From Planococcus sp. MB-3u-03 (GTDB lineage: Bacteria; Bacillota; Bacilli; Bacillales_A; Planococcaceae): a stretch of DNA of 64,000 bases. A program made the translations under genes and the position numbers. Below the pieces are notes generated by a model. That model had not been told where the DNA came from. It worked only from the letters and a program-made list of their open reading frames with translations, and did not search any database. This document shows positions 33,423 through 42,069 of the stretch, one piece after another. The stretch covers positions 353,501 to 417,500 of the forward strand of contig NZ_CP025135.1 in the NCBI RefSeq assembly GCF_002833405.1, in the 5' to 3' direction. Each line of letters starts with the position of its first letter. Position 1 is the stretch's first letter.

Positions 33423-33600
33423 GTAAAAAACTCCTCGCTGTACAAAGTGAATACATTATAACATATTAATTTTTTTGTAAAAACGGGCCCAAAAAGGTTC
33501 CATTAATGGAGCGTCGGTGCTAAACTATTTTCATTGTGAAAAAATAAGGTTTCCAGGATATGAAGAAACTTTCAAATAAAGAATAGAGGAGCACGACCAC

Positions 33601-35061
33601 GTGAAACAAAGTCTGAAAACCCAATGGTTCGGGAATATCCGCGGTGATATATTGTCAGGGATTCTCGTCGCCATTGCGCTTATTCCGGAAGCCATTGCCT
33701 TCTCCATCATTGCAGGGGTCGATCCGATGGTCGGCTTGTACGCCTCCTTCAGCATTGCGGTCATCATCGCTTTCGTCGGCGGGCGTCCCGGCATGATTTC
33801 GGCCGCTACCGGCGCGATGGCGCTATTGATGGTGCCGCTCGTCCGTGACTACGGGCTGGAGTATTTGCTCGCTGCCACGATTTTGACAGGGGTCATCCAG
33901 ATCCTGTTCGGCGTCTTCAAAGTGGCAAGAGTGATGAAGTTCATCCCGCGTGCTGTCATGATTGGCTTCGTCAATGCGCTGGCCATCTTGATCTTCATGG
34001 CGCAAGTGCCGCATTTCATCGGCATCAACAATATGACCTATCTCTTCGTGGCCATCACGTTGGCCATCATCTATATCGTGCCGCGTTTTTTCAAAGCCAT
34101 CCCGGCCCCGCTTATCGCGCTGGTCGTGTTGACGGCAGTGGCCATCTATTCCGGATTCGAATTGCGCACAGTAGGCGATCTCGGCACGATCAGCCAGACG
34201 CTCCCGAGCTTCTTGTTGCCGGATGTGCCATTCAACTTGGAAACACTGTCGATCATCTTCCCGTACTCACTTGCGCTGGCTATTGTCGGCTTGCTTGAAT
34301 CGCTCTTAACGGCGAATATCGTCGACGACATGACCGATACAACAAGTGACAAGAACAAAGAAGCCAGAGGTCAAGGAATCGCCAACTTCGTCACCGGTTT
34401 CTTCGGCGGAATGGCGGGCTGTGCGATGATCGGGCAATCGGTCATCAATGTCAAATCGGGCGGCCGTGGCCGATTGTCGGCGCTTGTTGCCGGTACGTTC
34501 CTGATGTTTTTGATCATCGTTCTCGGCAATGTCGTCGTGCAAATCCCGATGCCAGTGCTTGTCGGCATCATGATCATGGTATCGATCGGGACATTCGACT
34601 GGGCTTCGTTCACTTACTTGAAAAAAGCACCGAAAACCGATTCCATCGTTATGGTCGCGACTGTCGCCATCGTCGTCTATACGCACGATTTATCGATCGG
34701 TGTGCTGGCGGGTGTCTTGCTAAGCGCCATCTTCTTCGTCTCGAAAATTTCCAAGATCAAAGTGGAAAAACGTTTGCTCGATGCGACACAATACCGCGTC
34801 GAAGGCCAATTGTTCTTCGCTTCGGTTGAAGATTTCCTGGAGAAATTCGATTTCGATATCGAACGTGAGAAAGTGATTGTCGATTTCACGGATGCCCATA
34901 TTTGGGACGATTCCGGCGTCGGCGCCGTCGACAGGGTCGTGCTGAAGTTCCGCGAAAATGCCAATGAAGTGGAAGTGACCGGCCTGGATGCCGGAAGCCA
35001 GAAACTGATCGATCAATTGGCAATCTTCAAAAGCTCGAACGCAAAGCTGCCAACGCATTGA
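33601..35061 (+). CDS. SulP-family anion transporter with STAS domain
   Basis: A GTG start follows GAGGAG. The 486-residue protein has the SulP membrane domain ([20 protein letters not shown], then [20 protein letters not shown]) in about 1-390. A STAS domain follows in the last about 90 residues ([21 protein letters not shown]). Family members carry sulfate or bicarbonate. The shorter membrane part and the Planococcaceae setting fit the bicarbonate-like group, but the ion is not proven. Confidence 0.9.
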   Translation: MKQSLKTQWFGNIRGDILSGILVAIALIPEAIAFSIIAGVDPMVGLYASFSIAVIIAFVGGRPGMISAATGAMALLMVPLVRDYGLEYLLAATILTGVIQILFGVFKVARVMKFIPRAVMIGFVNALAILIFMAQVPHFIGINNMTYLFVAITLAIIYIVPRFFKAIPAPLIALVVLTAVAIYSGFELRTVGDLGTISQTLPSFLLPDVPFNLETLSIIFPYSLALAIVGLLESLLTANIVDDMTDTTSDKNKEARGQGIANFVTGFFGGMAGCAMIGQSVINVKSGGRGRLSALVAGTFLMFLIIVLGNVVVQIPMPVLVGIMIMVSIGTFDWASFTYLKKAPKTDSIVMVATVAIVVYTHDLSIGVLAGVLLSAIFFVSKISKIKVEKRLLDATQYRVEGQLFFASVEDFLEKFDFDIEREKVIVDFTDAHIWDDSGVGAVDRVVLKFRENANEVEVTGLDAGSQKLIDQLAIFKSSNAKLPTH

Positions 35062-35078
35062 ATGAATAATGAATATAG

Positions 35079-35111
35079 GAAAGCCCGTCCTTCTTATGGA
35101 CGGGCTTTTTG
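35079..35111 (+). terminator. Terminator after sulP
   Basis: An AAAGCCCGTCC / GGACGGGCTTT stem. Confidence 0.85.
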
Positions 35112-35183
35112 TGTCTTGTTGATGACGGGAATGCCAAGCTCTTTTGCAGGAAACAAAAGAGAGCATCCTGATACGAAAACAAA

Positions 35184-35264
35184 TGAAAATAATTCTCATT
35201 TAGGTATTGAAAGTGTTTTTATTCTGCTATACTAATGAATGTGATTGAGTGATAATGATTATCA
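35184..35264 (+). promoter_or_regulatory. Iron-responsive promoter with two Fur boxes
   Basis: A perfect 7-1-7 Fur box TGATAATGATTATCA lies at 35250-35264 and a weaker one, TGAAAATAATTCTCA, at 35184-35198. Between them are TTGAAA (35207-35212) and an extended -10, TGCTATACT (35226-35233). Fur with Fe2+ should repress the siderophore-binding lipoprotein gene that follows. The 316-base gap holds no other gene. Confidence 0.85.
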
Positions 35265-35377
35265 GTATCACCTGATTGACGAAAGGGGCGATTCTTCAAG
35301 AGTCACCGGAAAAGATTACATAATGCAGTGCGGATGTCCATCATCCAATAATCTCAATAGAAGAGGAGACGGAAAAA

Positions 35378-36328
35378 ATGAAGAAATGGTTAGCGGCAAT
35401 TTTAGTATTAATGATGTTTGCAGTTCTCGCGGCTTGCGGGGCGGAAAAAGAGGCGACAGACAGCCAAACGGCGGATGCTCAGACTGCGGAAACGGTAACA
35501 GTGACGCATGAACTGGGTGAGACGGAAGTTCCGAAAAACCCTGAGAAGGTCGTCGTTTTCGACTTCGGGATTCTGGATACACTGGATCAATTGGGAATCG
35601 AATCGATTGCCGGCGTGCCTCAAGGAAATGTGCCATCCTACTTGGAGAAGTTTGAAGACACTGGGAAATACGAGAATGTCGGCACATTGAAAGAAGCGGA
35701 TTTTGAAGCGATCCACGCAATGGATCCAGACCTCATCATCATCTCTGGGCGCCAGGCAGAAATGTATAATGAATTCAACGACATCGCACCGACTATTCAC
35801 TTGGGCGTAGATACAACAGATTATATGAATTCGTTCACAACAAACATGGAAACGGTCGGGGAAATCTTCGGCAAAGAAGCGGAAGTTGAAGAAGAGCTTG
35901 CAGCCATCAACGAGAAAATCGAAGGCATCAAAGAGAAAACAGCAAGTTCTAAAGAAAAAGGCTTGATCGTGCTGGCCAATGAAGGAAAAGTCAGCGCATA
36001 CGGAGCAGCTTCACGCTTCGGCATCATCCATGACGTCTTTGGTGTAAAGCAGGCGGACGAAGGCATTGAAGCGTCTACGCATGGCCAAAGCATCACGTAT
36101 GAATACATCCTTGATACAAACCCGGACATGATGTTCGTCGTCGACCGCAATGCAGCAGTCGGCAATGACGCAAGCGCAAAAGATTCATTGGAAAATGAAT
36201 TGGTCCAGAAAACGAACGCTTATCAAAACGATAAGATCATTTACTTGGACCCTGATTACTGGTACCTATCCGGCGGCGGGCTGCAGTCTGTCAGCGAAAT
36301 GGTCAAGGCCATCGAATCAGCATTTTAA
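35378..36328 (+). CDS. yclQ: Siderophore-binding ABC lipoprotein, YclQ-like
   Basis: The 316-residue protein has a lipoprotein signal with lipobox (AVLAAC, Cys at about 20) and a type III (FhuD/CeuE) binding fold. It closely follows B. subtilis YclQ, the petrobactin and precursor binding protein: PEKVVVFDFGILDTLDQLGI, DPDLIIISGRQAEMYNEF, ASTHGQSITYEYI, YWYLSGGGLQS. The permease and ATPase genes (yclNOP equivalents) are not adjacent, so it is an orphan receptor. Two Fur boxes precede it. Confidence 0.88.
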   Translation: MKKWLAAILVLMMFAVLAACGAEKEATDSQTADAQTAETVTVTHELGETEVPKNPEKVVVFDFGILDTLDQLGIESIAGVPQGNVPSYLEKFEDTGKYENVGTLKEADFEAIHAMDPDLIIISGRQAEMYNEFNDIAPTIHLGVDTTDYMNSFTTNMETVGEIFGKEAEVEEELAAINEKIEGIKEKTASSKEKGLIVLANEGKVSAYGAASRFGIIHDVFGVKQADEGIEASTHGQSITYEYILDTNPDMMFVVDRNAAVGNDASAKDSLENELVQKTNAYQNDKIIYLDPDYWYLSGGGLQSVSEMVKAIESAF

Positions 36329-36337
36329 AGTACCGAA

Positions 36338-36362
36338 GCCCCGGCATCGCCGGGGCTTTTTC
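36338..36362 (+). terminator. Terminator after the siderophore lipoprotein gene
   Basis: An AGCCCCGGC / GCCGGGGCT stem followed by five T. Confidence 0.85.
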
Positions 36363-36386
36363 TCAATCATAAGGAGGGATAAGGAT

Positions 36387-37022
36387 ATGGAGGAAATCCA
36401 TTCTTATATCGATAAAGTGTTTGTTGAGCAAGAAGAGGTTCTGGAAGGCGTGCTTGCCGCCATCAACGAAAAAGGCATGCGGCCGATTTCGGTATCGCCA
36501 GCGTCCGGAAAACTGCTGACGATGCTCGTGGCCATGGCGGAAGCGGAACGGGTATTGGAAATCGGCGCACTCGGCGGCTATAGCGGGATTTGCCTGGCAC
36601 GGGGCTTTGGCGCACGAGGGCATTTGACTTCGCTGGAATTGGAGCAGGACTATGCGGAACTGGCAAACGCCCATCTGGCAAAAGCGGGATTCGGCAGCCA
36701 AGTCGATTATCTGACAGGCCCTGCCTTGGACAGCTTGGCAAAGTTGAAAGGCCAGGGGAGGACGTTCGATTTCTTTTTCATCGATGCCGATAAGGTGAAT
36801 TACGAAAACTATTTAGCCGCTTGCCTTGAACTTGCAGAAGACCGGGCATTGATTGTCGCCGATAATGTACTGGCTGGGGGAAGTGTGGCAGCTGTGGGTA
36901 AAGAGCGCCAGCACACCGAAGCGATGAAGAAGTTCAACGAAACGGCTGCAAGGCATCCGCAGTTGGAGTCGATCCTGCTGCCGGTTGGTGATGGATTGCT
37001 TGTGGCAAGAGTGAAAAAATGA
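36387..37022 (+). CDS. SAM-dependent O-methyltransferase (COMT-like)
   Basis: The ATG follows AAGGAGGGATAAGGAT. The 211-residue protein has the class I methyltransferase core VLEIGALGGYSGICLA (about 60-75), LTSLELEQDYAELA, FDFFFIDADKVNY (metal-binding acidic block) and IVADNVLAGG. This is the catechol/caffeoyl-CoA O-methyltransferase family, relative of B. subtilis YrrM. It may methylate catecholic compounds, which would suit its place after a catecholate-type siderophore receptor, but that is inference. Confidence 0.87.
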   Translation: MEEIHSYIDKVFVEQEEVLEGVLAAINEKGMRPISVSPASGKLLTMLVAMAEAERVLEIGALGGYSGICLARGFGARGHLTSLELEQDYAELANAHLAKAGFGSQVDYLTGPALDSLAKLKGQGRTFDFFFIDADKVNYENYLAACLELAEDRALIVADNVLAGGSVAAVGKERQHTEAMKKFNETAARHPQLESILLPVGDGLLVARVKK

Positions 37023-37023
37023 C

Positions 37024-37058
37024 AAAAGGACGGAAGGCTCTCACGCCTTCCGTCCTTT
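37024..37058. terminator. Bidirectional terminator
   Basis: An AAAGGACGGAAGGC / GCCTTCCGTCCTTT stem lies between convergent genes. Confidence 0.85.
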
Positions 37059-37079
37059 GCTCTATAAATAGAGCAGAAT

Positions 37080-37823
37080 TTATTCGTATTTGCGGAAAAA
37101 GGCGAGTGTGCCGTCGATGATCCGTTGCTGGTCGTGATCAAGCGTCGCCACATGGAAGCTATCCGTCATTTCAATGAGGTCTTTTTCCTTGGATGAAATA
37201 TGTTCATATATGAACCTGGAATTATCCGGCGGGACGACATGATCTTCCGGCGAAACGAACAGCAGTGTCGGGCAATGAATGGCCGACAGGTTTTTTCTGG
37301 CCAAATCCATGAAAGAAAGGATCTCCTTAACGGAAGCGACCGGTGTTTTCTCATAAGCAAGCTCAGTGATTCCAGGCTTTTTAATATCGGATCCGATGGC
37401 ATCCAAAAAACGCACATCCTGCAATTCCTTGACACCTTCCATGTCCGGGACTTCGACGGCGGCGTTAATCAATGAAATGGCGCGGATCTCCGGATGGTTT
37501 TCCGCCATATAAAGCGCGAGTGTACCGCCCATTGACAAACCTGCCACGAATATCTTATCGCAGCGCTCCGACAGCCAAGCGTAGGCCTCCTCGACAGAGG
37601 CAATCCAATCCTGATACGTGCTTGTTTCCATATCTTCATAATGCGTGCCATGCCCCTTCAGGCGCGGGGCATAGACGCTATATCCTTCGTTCGCGAAAGC
37701 CTCGGCAAGCGGGCGCATGCTTTGGGTCGTGCCGGTAAAGCCATGGGATACGAGAATTCCTGTTTTCCCGCCTTCGGAAATGAACGGCTCTGCGCCTGGA
37801 AGGACATCGAAATCATGTGTCAT
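37080..37823 (-). CDS. Carboxylesterase, Est30 type
   Basis: The ATG at 37823 lies seven bases after AAAGGAGG; upstream codons are leader. The 247-residue alpha/beta hydrolase matches Geobacillus Est30 in length and motifs. HGFTG is the oxyanion region, GLSMGG the nucleophile elbow (Ser about 94), SPEDHVVPP the acid and SFHVATLDHD the catalytic His. It hydrolyses short-chain carboxyl esters in the cytoplasm. Confidence 0.9.
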   Translation of the reverse strand: MTHDFDVLPGAEPFISEGGKTGILVSHGFTGTTQSMRPLAEAFANEGYSVYAPRLKGHGTHYEDMETSTYQDWIASVEEAYAWLSERCDKIFVAGLSMGGTLALYMAENHPEIRAISLINAAVEVPDMEGVKELQDVRFLDAIGSDIKKPGITELAYEKTPVASVKEILSFMDLARKNLSAIHCPTLLFVSPEDHVVPPDNSRFIYEHISSKEKDLIEMTDSFHVATLDHDQQRIIDGTLAFFRKYE

Positions 37824-37946
37824 CCAAAAACCTCCTTTTGGGATAGTCTTTAAGTATTCGCTGCTTTTCAGGAAAATCCTGCCCATTCATTTTCCCTGAA
37901 AAGGAATGCTATACTTACGGAAGAATAATCAACTGGAGGAGATCGC

Positions 37947-38345
37947 GTGCAAAACGTACAGGAATATACTCAATTGATCGAGCAATTCGAGAACGGCCCC
38001 TATTTCAAGATGCTCGGTTTTGAAATCAACGGGGTGGAATATGGCAAGGCGTCCATGCGCTTGGAGAAAAGACCTGAAAATGACAATATGCAAAATATGC
38101 TGCACGGCGGCGCGATCATGTCAGGGATTGATATTGTCATGGGCCTTGCCTCCCGGTCGCTCGGAAGCGATGCGGTCTCGACGATTCAAATGGAAGTTCG
38201 CTTCATCAAAAGTTTGGCGGAGGGAACGGCCGTTTTCCACGCTGAACTGTTACATCAGACGAACAGTACGGCAATCCTGACAGGGCGCGTCGTCAGCGAT
38301 CGAGACGAATTATTGGCCTATAGCACCGGAACATTCAAACTATGA
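37947..38345 (+). CDS. Hotdog-fold thioesterase (PaaI family)
   Basis: A GTG start follows CTGGAGGAGAT. The 132-residue protein has the hotdog core with NMLHGGAIMSGIDIVMGLA (HGG active-site loop, about 51-55) and TIQMEVRFIKSLAEG. Family members hydrolyse acyl- or phenylacetyl-CoA thioesters. It is monocistronic. Confidence 0.87.
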   Translation: MQNVQEYTQLIEQFENGPYFKMLGFEINGVEYGKASMRLEKRPENDNMQNMLHGGAIMSGIDIVMGLASRSLGSDAVSTIQMEVRFIKSLAEGTAVFHAELLHQTNSTAILTGRVVSDRDELLAYSTGTFKL

Positions 38346-38348
38346 TTG

Positions 38349-38386
38349 CAAAAGCTCCTTTCCGCATACGGCGGGGAGGAGCTTTT
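38349..38386 (+). terminator. Terminator after thioesterase
   Basis: An AAAGCTCCTTTCCGC / GCGGGGAGGAGCTTT stem with internal mismatches. Confidence 0.65.
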
Positions 38387-38415
38387 TGGATTAACCGCAA
38401 TCTGAAGCCGTTCTC

Positions 38416-38477
38416 TTGACCGGTGAGTTATAGCTTGATATGATTACTTTTAATTAAAGATATTTTAATTCGAAATA
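38416..38477 (+). promoter_or_regulatory. Promoter and candidate MhqR operator
   Basis: TTGACC (38416-38421), 17 bases, TATGAT (38439-38444). Downstream, TATTTTAATTCGAAATA (38461-38477) has TATTT/AAATA arms and the AATTCGA core that I recall from the B. subtilis MhqR box. The position is suited to autorepression. Confidence 0.55.
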
Positions 38478-38491
38478 AAGAGGTGAAATAA

Positions 38492-38971
38492 ATGGAGTTC
38501 TCCAACCAGAACCTGAAAGCTGTAACGGTTTTGATTCGCGCCGCGGATGCCGTCCATGATGCCATTAAACGGGACGTTGCCGGGTACGGCTTGAATGCGA
38601 CGGAATTCTCGGTGCTCGAATTGCTCTATCACCAGGGCCGTCAGCCGATACAGGCGATTGGCAAGAGGGTATTGATTGCGAGCAGCAGCATCACTTATGT
38701 GGTCGACAAACTGGAACAGAAAGGCTACGTCGAACGGGAAGCGTGCAAGGAAGACCGGCGCGTGACTTATGCACTCTTGACGGAAAATGGCCAGGAATTG
38801 ATGAAGCGGATTTTCCCTGAGCATGAACGGCAGATGGATAAAGTGTTTGCCGGCCTTGGGCAAGAGGAAATAGTGGAATTGATCGAAAAGCTGAAAAAGG
38901 TCGGCTACGAAGCGCAAGACAGCAATGCAGCAGCAGATGGAATTTTAAAAAATAAGGAGCGGTATGCATGA
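38492..38971 (+). CDS. mhqR: MarR-family quinone-responsive repressor, MhqR-like
   Basis: The 159-residue winged-helix protein follows GAGGTGAAATAA. It keeps what I recall as MhqR landmarks: SVLELLYHQGRQPIQAIGKR, SSITYVVDKLEQKGYVERE and the wing CKEDRRVTYALLTENGQ. In B. subtilis MhqR represses dioxygenase, azoreductase and nitroreductase genes and is released by methyl-hydroquinone and catechol stress. The stop overlaps the next gene by four bases (ATGA), so regulator and target are one operon. Confidence 0.85.
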   Translation: MEFSNQNLKAVTVLIRAADAVHDAIKRDVAGYGLNATEFSVLELLYHQGRQPIQAIGKRVLIASSSITYVVDKLEQKGYVEREACKEDRRVTYALLTENGQELMKRIFPEHERQMDKVFAGLGQEEIVELIEKLKKVGYEAQDSNAAADGILKNKERYA

Positions 38972-39951
38972 ACGAATTGAAAGGGATCCACCATGTAACG
39001 GCGATTACGAGCAGTGCCGAAAAGAATTATGAATTTTTCACGTATGTATTGGGCATGAGGCTGGTCAAGAAAACGGTGAACCAGGACGATATCCAAACCT
39101 ATCACTTGTTCTTCGCTGACGATAAGGGTTCAGCGGGGACGGATATGACTTTCTTTGATTTTCCGGGAATCCCGAAAGGCTCTCACGGAACCAACGAAAT
39201 TTACAAAACGGCTTTCCGCGTTCCGACAGACGAAGCGCTTAGCTATTGGGAGAAACGTTTTGACAAATACGAAGTGAACCACAGTGCAATCGCAGAGCAA
39301 TTCGGCGTCAAAACTTTGTCGTTCACAGACTTCGATGACCAGCAGTATATGCTCGTATCGGACGAGAACAATGAAGGCGTGCAAGCGGGGACGCCTTGGC
39401 AGGACGGCCCGGTCCCGCTTGAATTTGCCATCACCGGGCTCGGGCCGATCCATATCCGCATCGGCCAATTCGATTACTTGAAAGAAGTGCTCGAAAAGGC
39501 GATGCATATGCGCGAGATCGCCAACGAGGGATCGCTGCATTTATTCGAGATGGGCGAAGGCGGAAACGGTGCACAAGTAATCGTTGAGCATAATGCAGAT
39601 TTACCGTCCGGGCAGCAGGGTTACGGCACGGTGCATCATGCCGCATTCCGCGTGGCGGACCGCGCAGCATTGAATGAATGGATCGGCCATATGCAGGAAA
39701 TCGGGTTCTCGACTTCGGGCTATGTCGACCGCTTCTTCTTTGAATCATTGTACGCACGGGTAGCCCCCGGCCTCTTGTTCGAATGGGCAACGGATGGCCC
39801 GGGCTTCATGGGTGACGAGCCATATGAAACACTCGGGGAGAAACTTTCTTTGCCGCCGTTTTTGGAACCGAAGCGCGAACAGATCGAGAGCATGGTGCGG
39901 CCGATCGATACGGTGCGCAGCACGAAGGATATCGAAAAAGAATACCTATAG
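38968..39951 (+). CDS. mhqA: Ring-cleaving VOC dioxygenase, MhqA/MhqO-like
   Basis: The 327-residue protein begins ELKGIHHVTAITSSAEKNYE and carries VLGMRLVKKTVNQDD, both hallmarks of the MhqA/MhqO group. Two VOC modules supply the metal ligands (IHHVT; HHAAFRV; the Glu of LLFEWATDG). It should open hydroquinone-type rings and detoxify quinone precursors. It overlaps the MhqR-like repressor gene by four bases. The choice between mhqA and mhqO as the closest B. subtilis relative is uncertain. Confidence 0.87.
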   Translation: MNELKGIHHVTAITSSAEKNYEFFTYVLGMRLVKKTVNQDDIQTYHLFFADDKGSAGTDMTFFDFPGIPKGSHGTNEIYKTAFRVPTDEALSYWEKRFDKYEVNHSAIAEQFGVKTLSFTDFDDQQYMLVSDENNEGVQAGTPWQDGPVPLEFAITGLGPIHIRIGQFDYLKEVLEKAMHMREIANEGSLHLFEMGEGGNGAQVIVEHNADLPSGQQGYGTVHHAAFRVADRAALNEWIGHMQEIGFSTSGYVDRFFFESLYARVAPGLLFEWATDGPGFMGDEPYETLGEKLSLPPFLEPKREQIESMVRPIDTVRSTKDIEKEYL

Positions 39952-39960
39952 GAAAAATTG

Positions 39961-39988
39961 GCACTGCTCCCCATGGGCAGTGCTTTTT
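39961..39988 (+). terminator. Terminator after the mhq operon
   Basis: A GCACTGC / GCAGTGC stem followed by five T. Confidence 0.75.
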
Positions 39989-40100
39989 CACTGCCAATAA
40001 CAAAGAGGATGCAGAGAATCTGAAATAATGGGACGATTTTGGGAACTTATTCAACTTATATGCGTAAGTATAGTTAACACAAAGAAAGGGGAGAAGGGCG

Positions 40101-40400
40101 ATGCCGAAATGCCAGAATTGCGGAGCGTTATGGACGTGGGCACAGACCGTATGCCGACTGTGCACACTCGGGGATGGGATGAAGTGCCCCTCATGCCGCG
40201 AGGAGCAATTCGTATCGATGGAATCGCGGAAAAAGACCAGCTTGTTCGTCTTTGCCGCTCCGCTCATCATGTTCATTTCGGTCGCTTTCGGCATCGATCC
40301 GTTCGTTTCCCTCGCCCTGTTCCTGGCTTCCTTTTTAGTAATCATGGGCATTTATCCATTCTTTATCGAATTGACAGACGAGCGCGGGCCAATGTGGTGA
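40101..40400 (+). CDS. Small CxxC-20-CxxC membrane protein
   Basis: The 99-residue protein follows AAAGGGGAG. It begins MPKCQNCGALWTWAQTVCRL and has CxxC pairs at residues 4-7, 18-21 and 29-32 (a rubredoxin-like zinc site), then two membrane helices. It fits the small family named for the CXXC-20-CXXC motif. Function is unknown. Confidence 0.8.
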   Translation: MPKCQNCGALWTWAQTVCRLCTLGDGMKCPSCREEQFVSMESRKKTSLFVFAAPLIMFISVAFGIDPFVSLALFLASFLVIMGIYPFFIELTDERGPMW

Positions 40401-40516
40401 CTAGTAGAAATCCGAGTTTCTTTCTAGGGATTGAGTTGGCTGCGCACAACAAATGAAGATTCTTTTCTGGACAGCCCCTGAAGCTTGCGCTAAACTTACA
40501 GATAATCATCTATAGC

Positions 40517-40641
40517 GTTCTTCGGGGTCGGGTGAAATTCCCAATCGACGGTAACGGAGCAATCCGAAGCCCGTGAGCCTTTCGGGGCAGGATTTGGTGC
40601 AAGTCCAAAGCCGACAGTTAAAGTCTGGATGGGAGAAGAAC
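40517..40641 (+). promoter_or_regulatory. FMN riboswitch (RFN element), first copy
   Basis: A full aptamer is present. P1 is GTTCTT / AAGAAC. The conserved TCGGGG, GGGTGAAATTCCC, GACGGTAA, AGCCCGTGAGCC, GGTGCAAGTCC and GCCGACAGTTAAAGTCTGGA blocks are all kept, and it ends GATGGGAGAAG. It binds FMN and, with the terminator at 40692-40726, shuts off transcription toward the riboflavin operon. Confidence 0.95.
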
Positions 40642-40691
40642 CGTCAAGCAGCCTACTAGCAATCGCTTAGGTTTCTTTGATATGCACTTTC

Positions 40692-40726
40692 AAGGCCCCT
40701 TTCTTTTTATGGAAGGGGCCTTTTTG
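40692..40726 (+). terminator. Terminator of the first FMN riboswitch
   Basis: An AAGGCCCCTT / AAGGGGCCTT stem followed by T residues, 50 bases after aptamer 1. Confidence 0.85.
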
Positions 40727-40754
40727 CATACTGTGGATGATCAACTGAATAGTA

Positions 40755-40879
40755 TTCCTTCGGGGTCGGGTGAAATTCCCAATCGACGGTAACGAAGCAA
40801 TTCGAAGCCCGTGAGCCTTTCGGGGCAGGATTTGGTGCAAGTCCAAAGCCGACAGTTAAAGTCTGGATGGGAGAAGGAA
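40755..40879 (+). promoter_or_regulatory. FMN riboswitch (RFN element), second copy
   Basis: A second full aptamer with a different P1 (TTCCTT / AAGGAA) and a body identical to the first except at two positions. Those two changes turn CGGA-GCAA-TCCG into CGAA-GCAA-TTCG, one compensatory G-C to A-U swap. Its own terminator is at 40930-40960. Confidence 0.95.
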
Positions 40880-40929
40880 GAACACGGAAATTATAGAGTT
40901 TTCTATAGTTCTATTTCCTATTGTCTTCT

Positions 40930-40960
40930 AACCCATTGGCTAATCAATGGGTTTTTATTT
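40930..40960 (+). terminator. Terminator of the second FMN riboswitch
   Basis: An AACCCATTG / CAATGGGTT stem and T-rich tail just upstream of ribD. Confidence 0.85.
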
Positions 40961-40981
40961 TGTTCTGAAAGGTGTGATCAA

Positions 40982-42064
40982 GTGGACGATCAGCAAATCA
41001 TGAAGCAAGCACTGGCATTGGCACGATCAGCTGCCGGGCAGACTTCCCCCAACCCGCTTGTCGGGTCGGTGATCGTCAAAGATGGCCGTATCATCGGCAT
41101 GGGCGCGCATTTGAAAGCGGGACAGGCGCATGCAGAAATCCATGCGCTGAATATGGCAGGCACTGAAGCGCGAGGCGCGGATTTATATGTGACGCTGGAG
41201 CCTTGCAGCCATCATGGCCGGACTGGACCTTGCGCAGACGCGATTATAAAAGCCGGCATCCGCCGTGTCGTCGTCGCTGTGCTTGACCCGAATCCGCTCG
41301 TTTCAGGCCAGGGCATCAAGAAGCTCGAAGCCGCCGGGGTGATTGTAGAGACCGGTGTCTGCGAGCAGGAAGCTGCGGAGCTGAACCGGATGTTCTTCAC
41401 CTTTATCCGCAAAAACCGGCCATTCGTCACATTGAAGCATGCCATCACGCTAGACGGCAAAATCGCTGTATACGGCGGCCGTTCGGAAAAAATTACGGGG
41501 CCTGAAGTGCAGCGCGACGTCCACGAACTGCGCTTGCTGCACGACGCCATCCTCGTCGGCGCACAGACCATTGCACTCGATAACCCCCGTTTGACCAATC
41601 GGTTTGCCGATTCCCCGAAGCAGCCGATCCGCGTCATTTTAGATGGCCATCTGCGCATCCCGATAGAGAGCCACGTCATTCAAGTACCTGATGCCCCTAC
41701 TTGGATAATCGTCGGATCACAAGCTGATATCGACAGCCGCGGCGCATTTCCTGAGCATGTCCGAATTCTGCAACTGGATACGCCCGATGTGGAAATCGTC
41801 GCTGCATTGGAATTGCTGGCCGAGCATAAGGTGTTATCTGTCCTTGTGGAAGGCGGCCAAAAAATCAATACCGCTTTTTTGAAAAGCGGGCAAGTAGATG
41901 AAGTTGCTACGTATATCGCGCCAATCATTCTCGGCGGCGAAGGAACCGTTTCCGTATTTGGTGATCTACATGCCAGTTCCACGGCAAACGGCATTCCCCT
42001 GGAGACGCAGAAGGTAGAGCGCATCGGAACGGATCTGAAGATTATCTCCACTTTAAAGGAGTGA
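40982..42064 (+). CDS. ribD: Bifunctional riboflavin deaminase/reductase RibD
   Basis: The GTG at 40982 follows GAAAGGTGTGATC, downstream of the second riboswitch terminator; the longer frame running back through the aptamer is not translated. The 360-residue protein has an N-terminal zinc deaminase (HAEIHAL, then PCSHHGRTGPC) and a C-terminal reductase (from about 145, with VEGGQKINTAFL). It performs the second and third steps of riboflavin synthesis. It is the first gene of ribD-ribE-ribBA-ribH. Confidence 0.96.
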   Translation: MDDQQIMKQALALARSAAGQTSPNPLVGSVIVKDGRIIGMGAHLKAGQAHAEIHALNMAGTEARGADLYVTLEPCSHHGRTGPCADAIIKAGIRRVVVAVLDPNPLVSGQGIKKLEAAGVIVETGVCEQEAAELNRMFFTFIRKNRPFVTLKHAITLDGKIAVYGGRSEKITGPEVQRDVHELRLLHDAILVGAQTIALDNPRLTNRFADSPKQPIRVILDGHLRIPIESHVIQVPDAPTWIIVGSQADIDSRGAFPEHVRILQLDTPDVEIVAALELLAEHKVLSVLVEGGQKINTAFLKSGQVDEVATYIAPIILGGEGTVSVFGDLHASSTANGIPLETQKVERIGTDLKIISTLKE

Positions 42065-42069
42065 CATGA

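Noticed and set aside
35245..35511. Open frame overlapping the Fur box and the start of the siderophore lipoprotein gene
   Set aside because: It overlaps the lipoprotein signal peptide in another frame and starts inside the operator.
40811..40981. Reading frame extending ribD upstream through the second FMN aptamer
   Set aside because: It runs through a conserved riboswitch and its terminator; the GTG at 40982 has a ribosome binding site and gives the normal RibD N-terminus.
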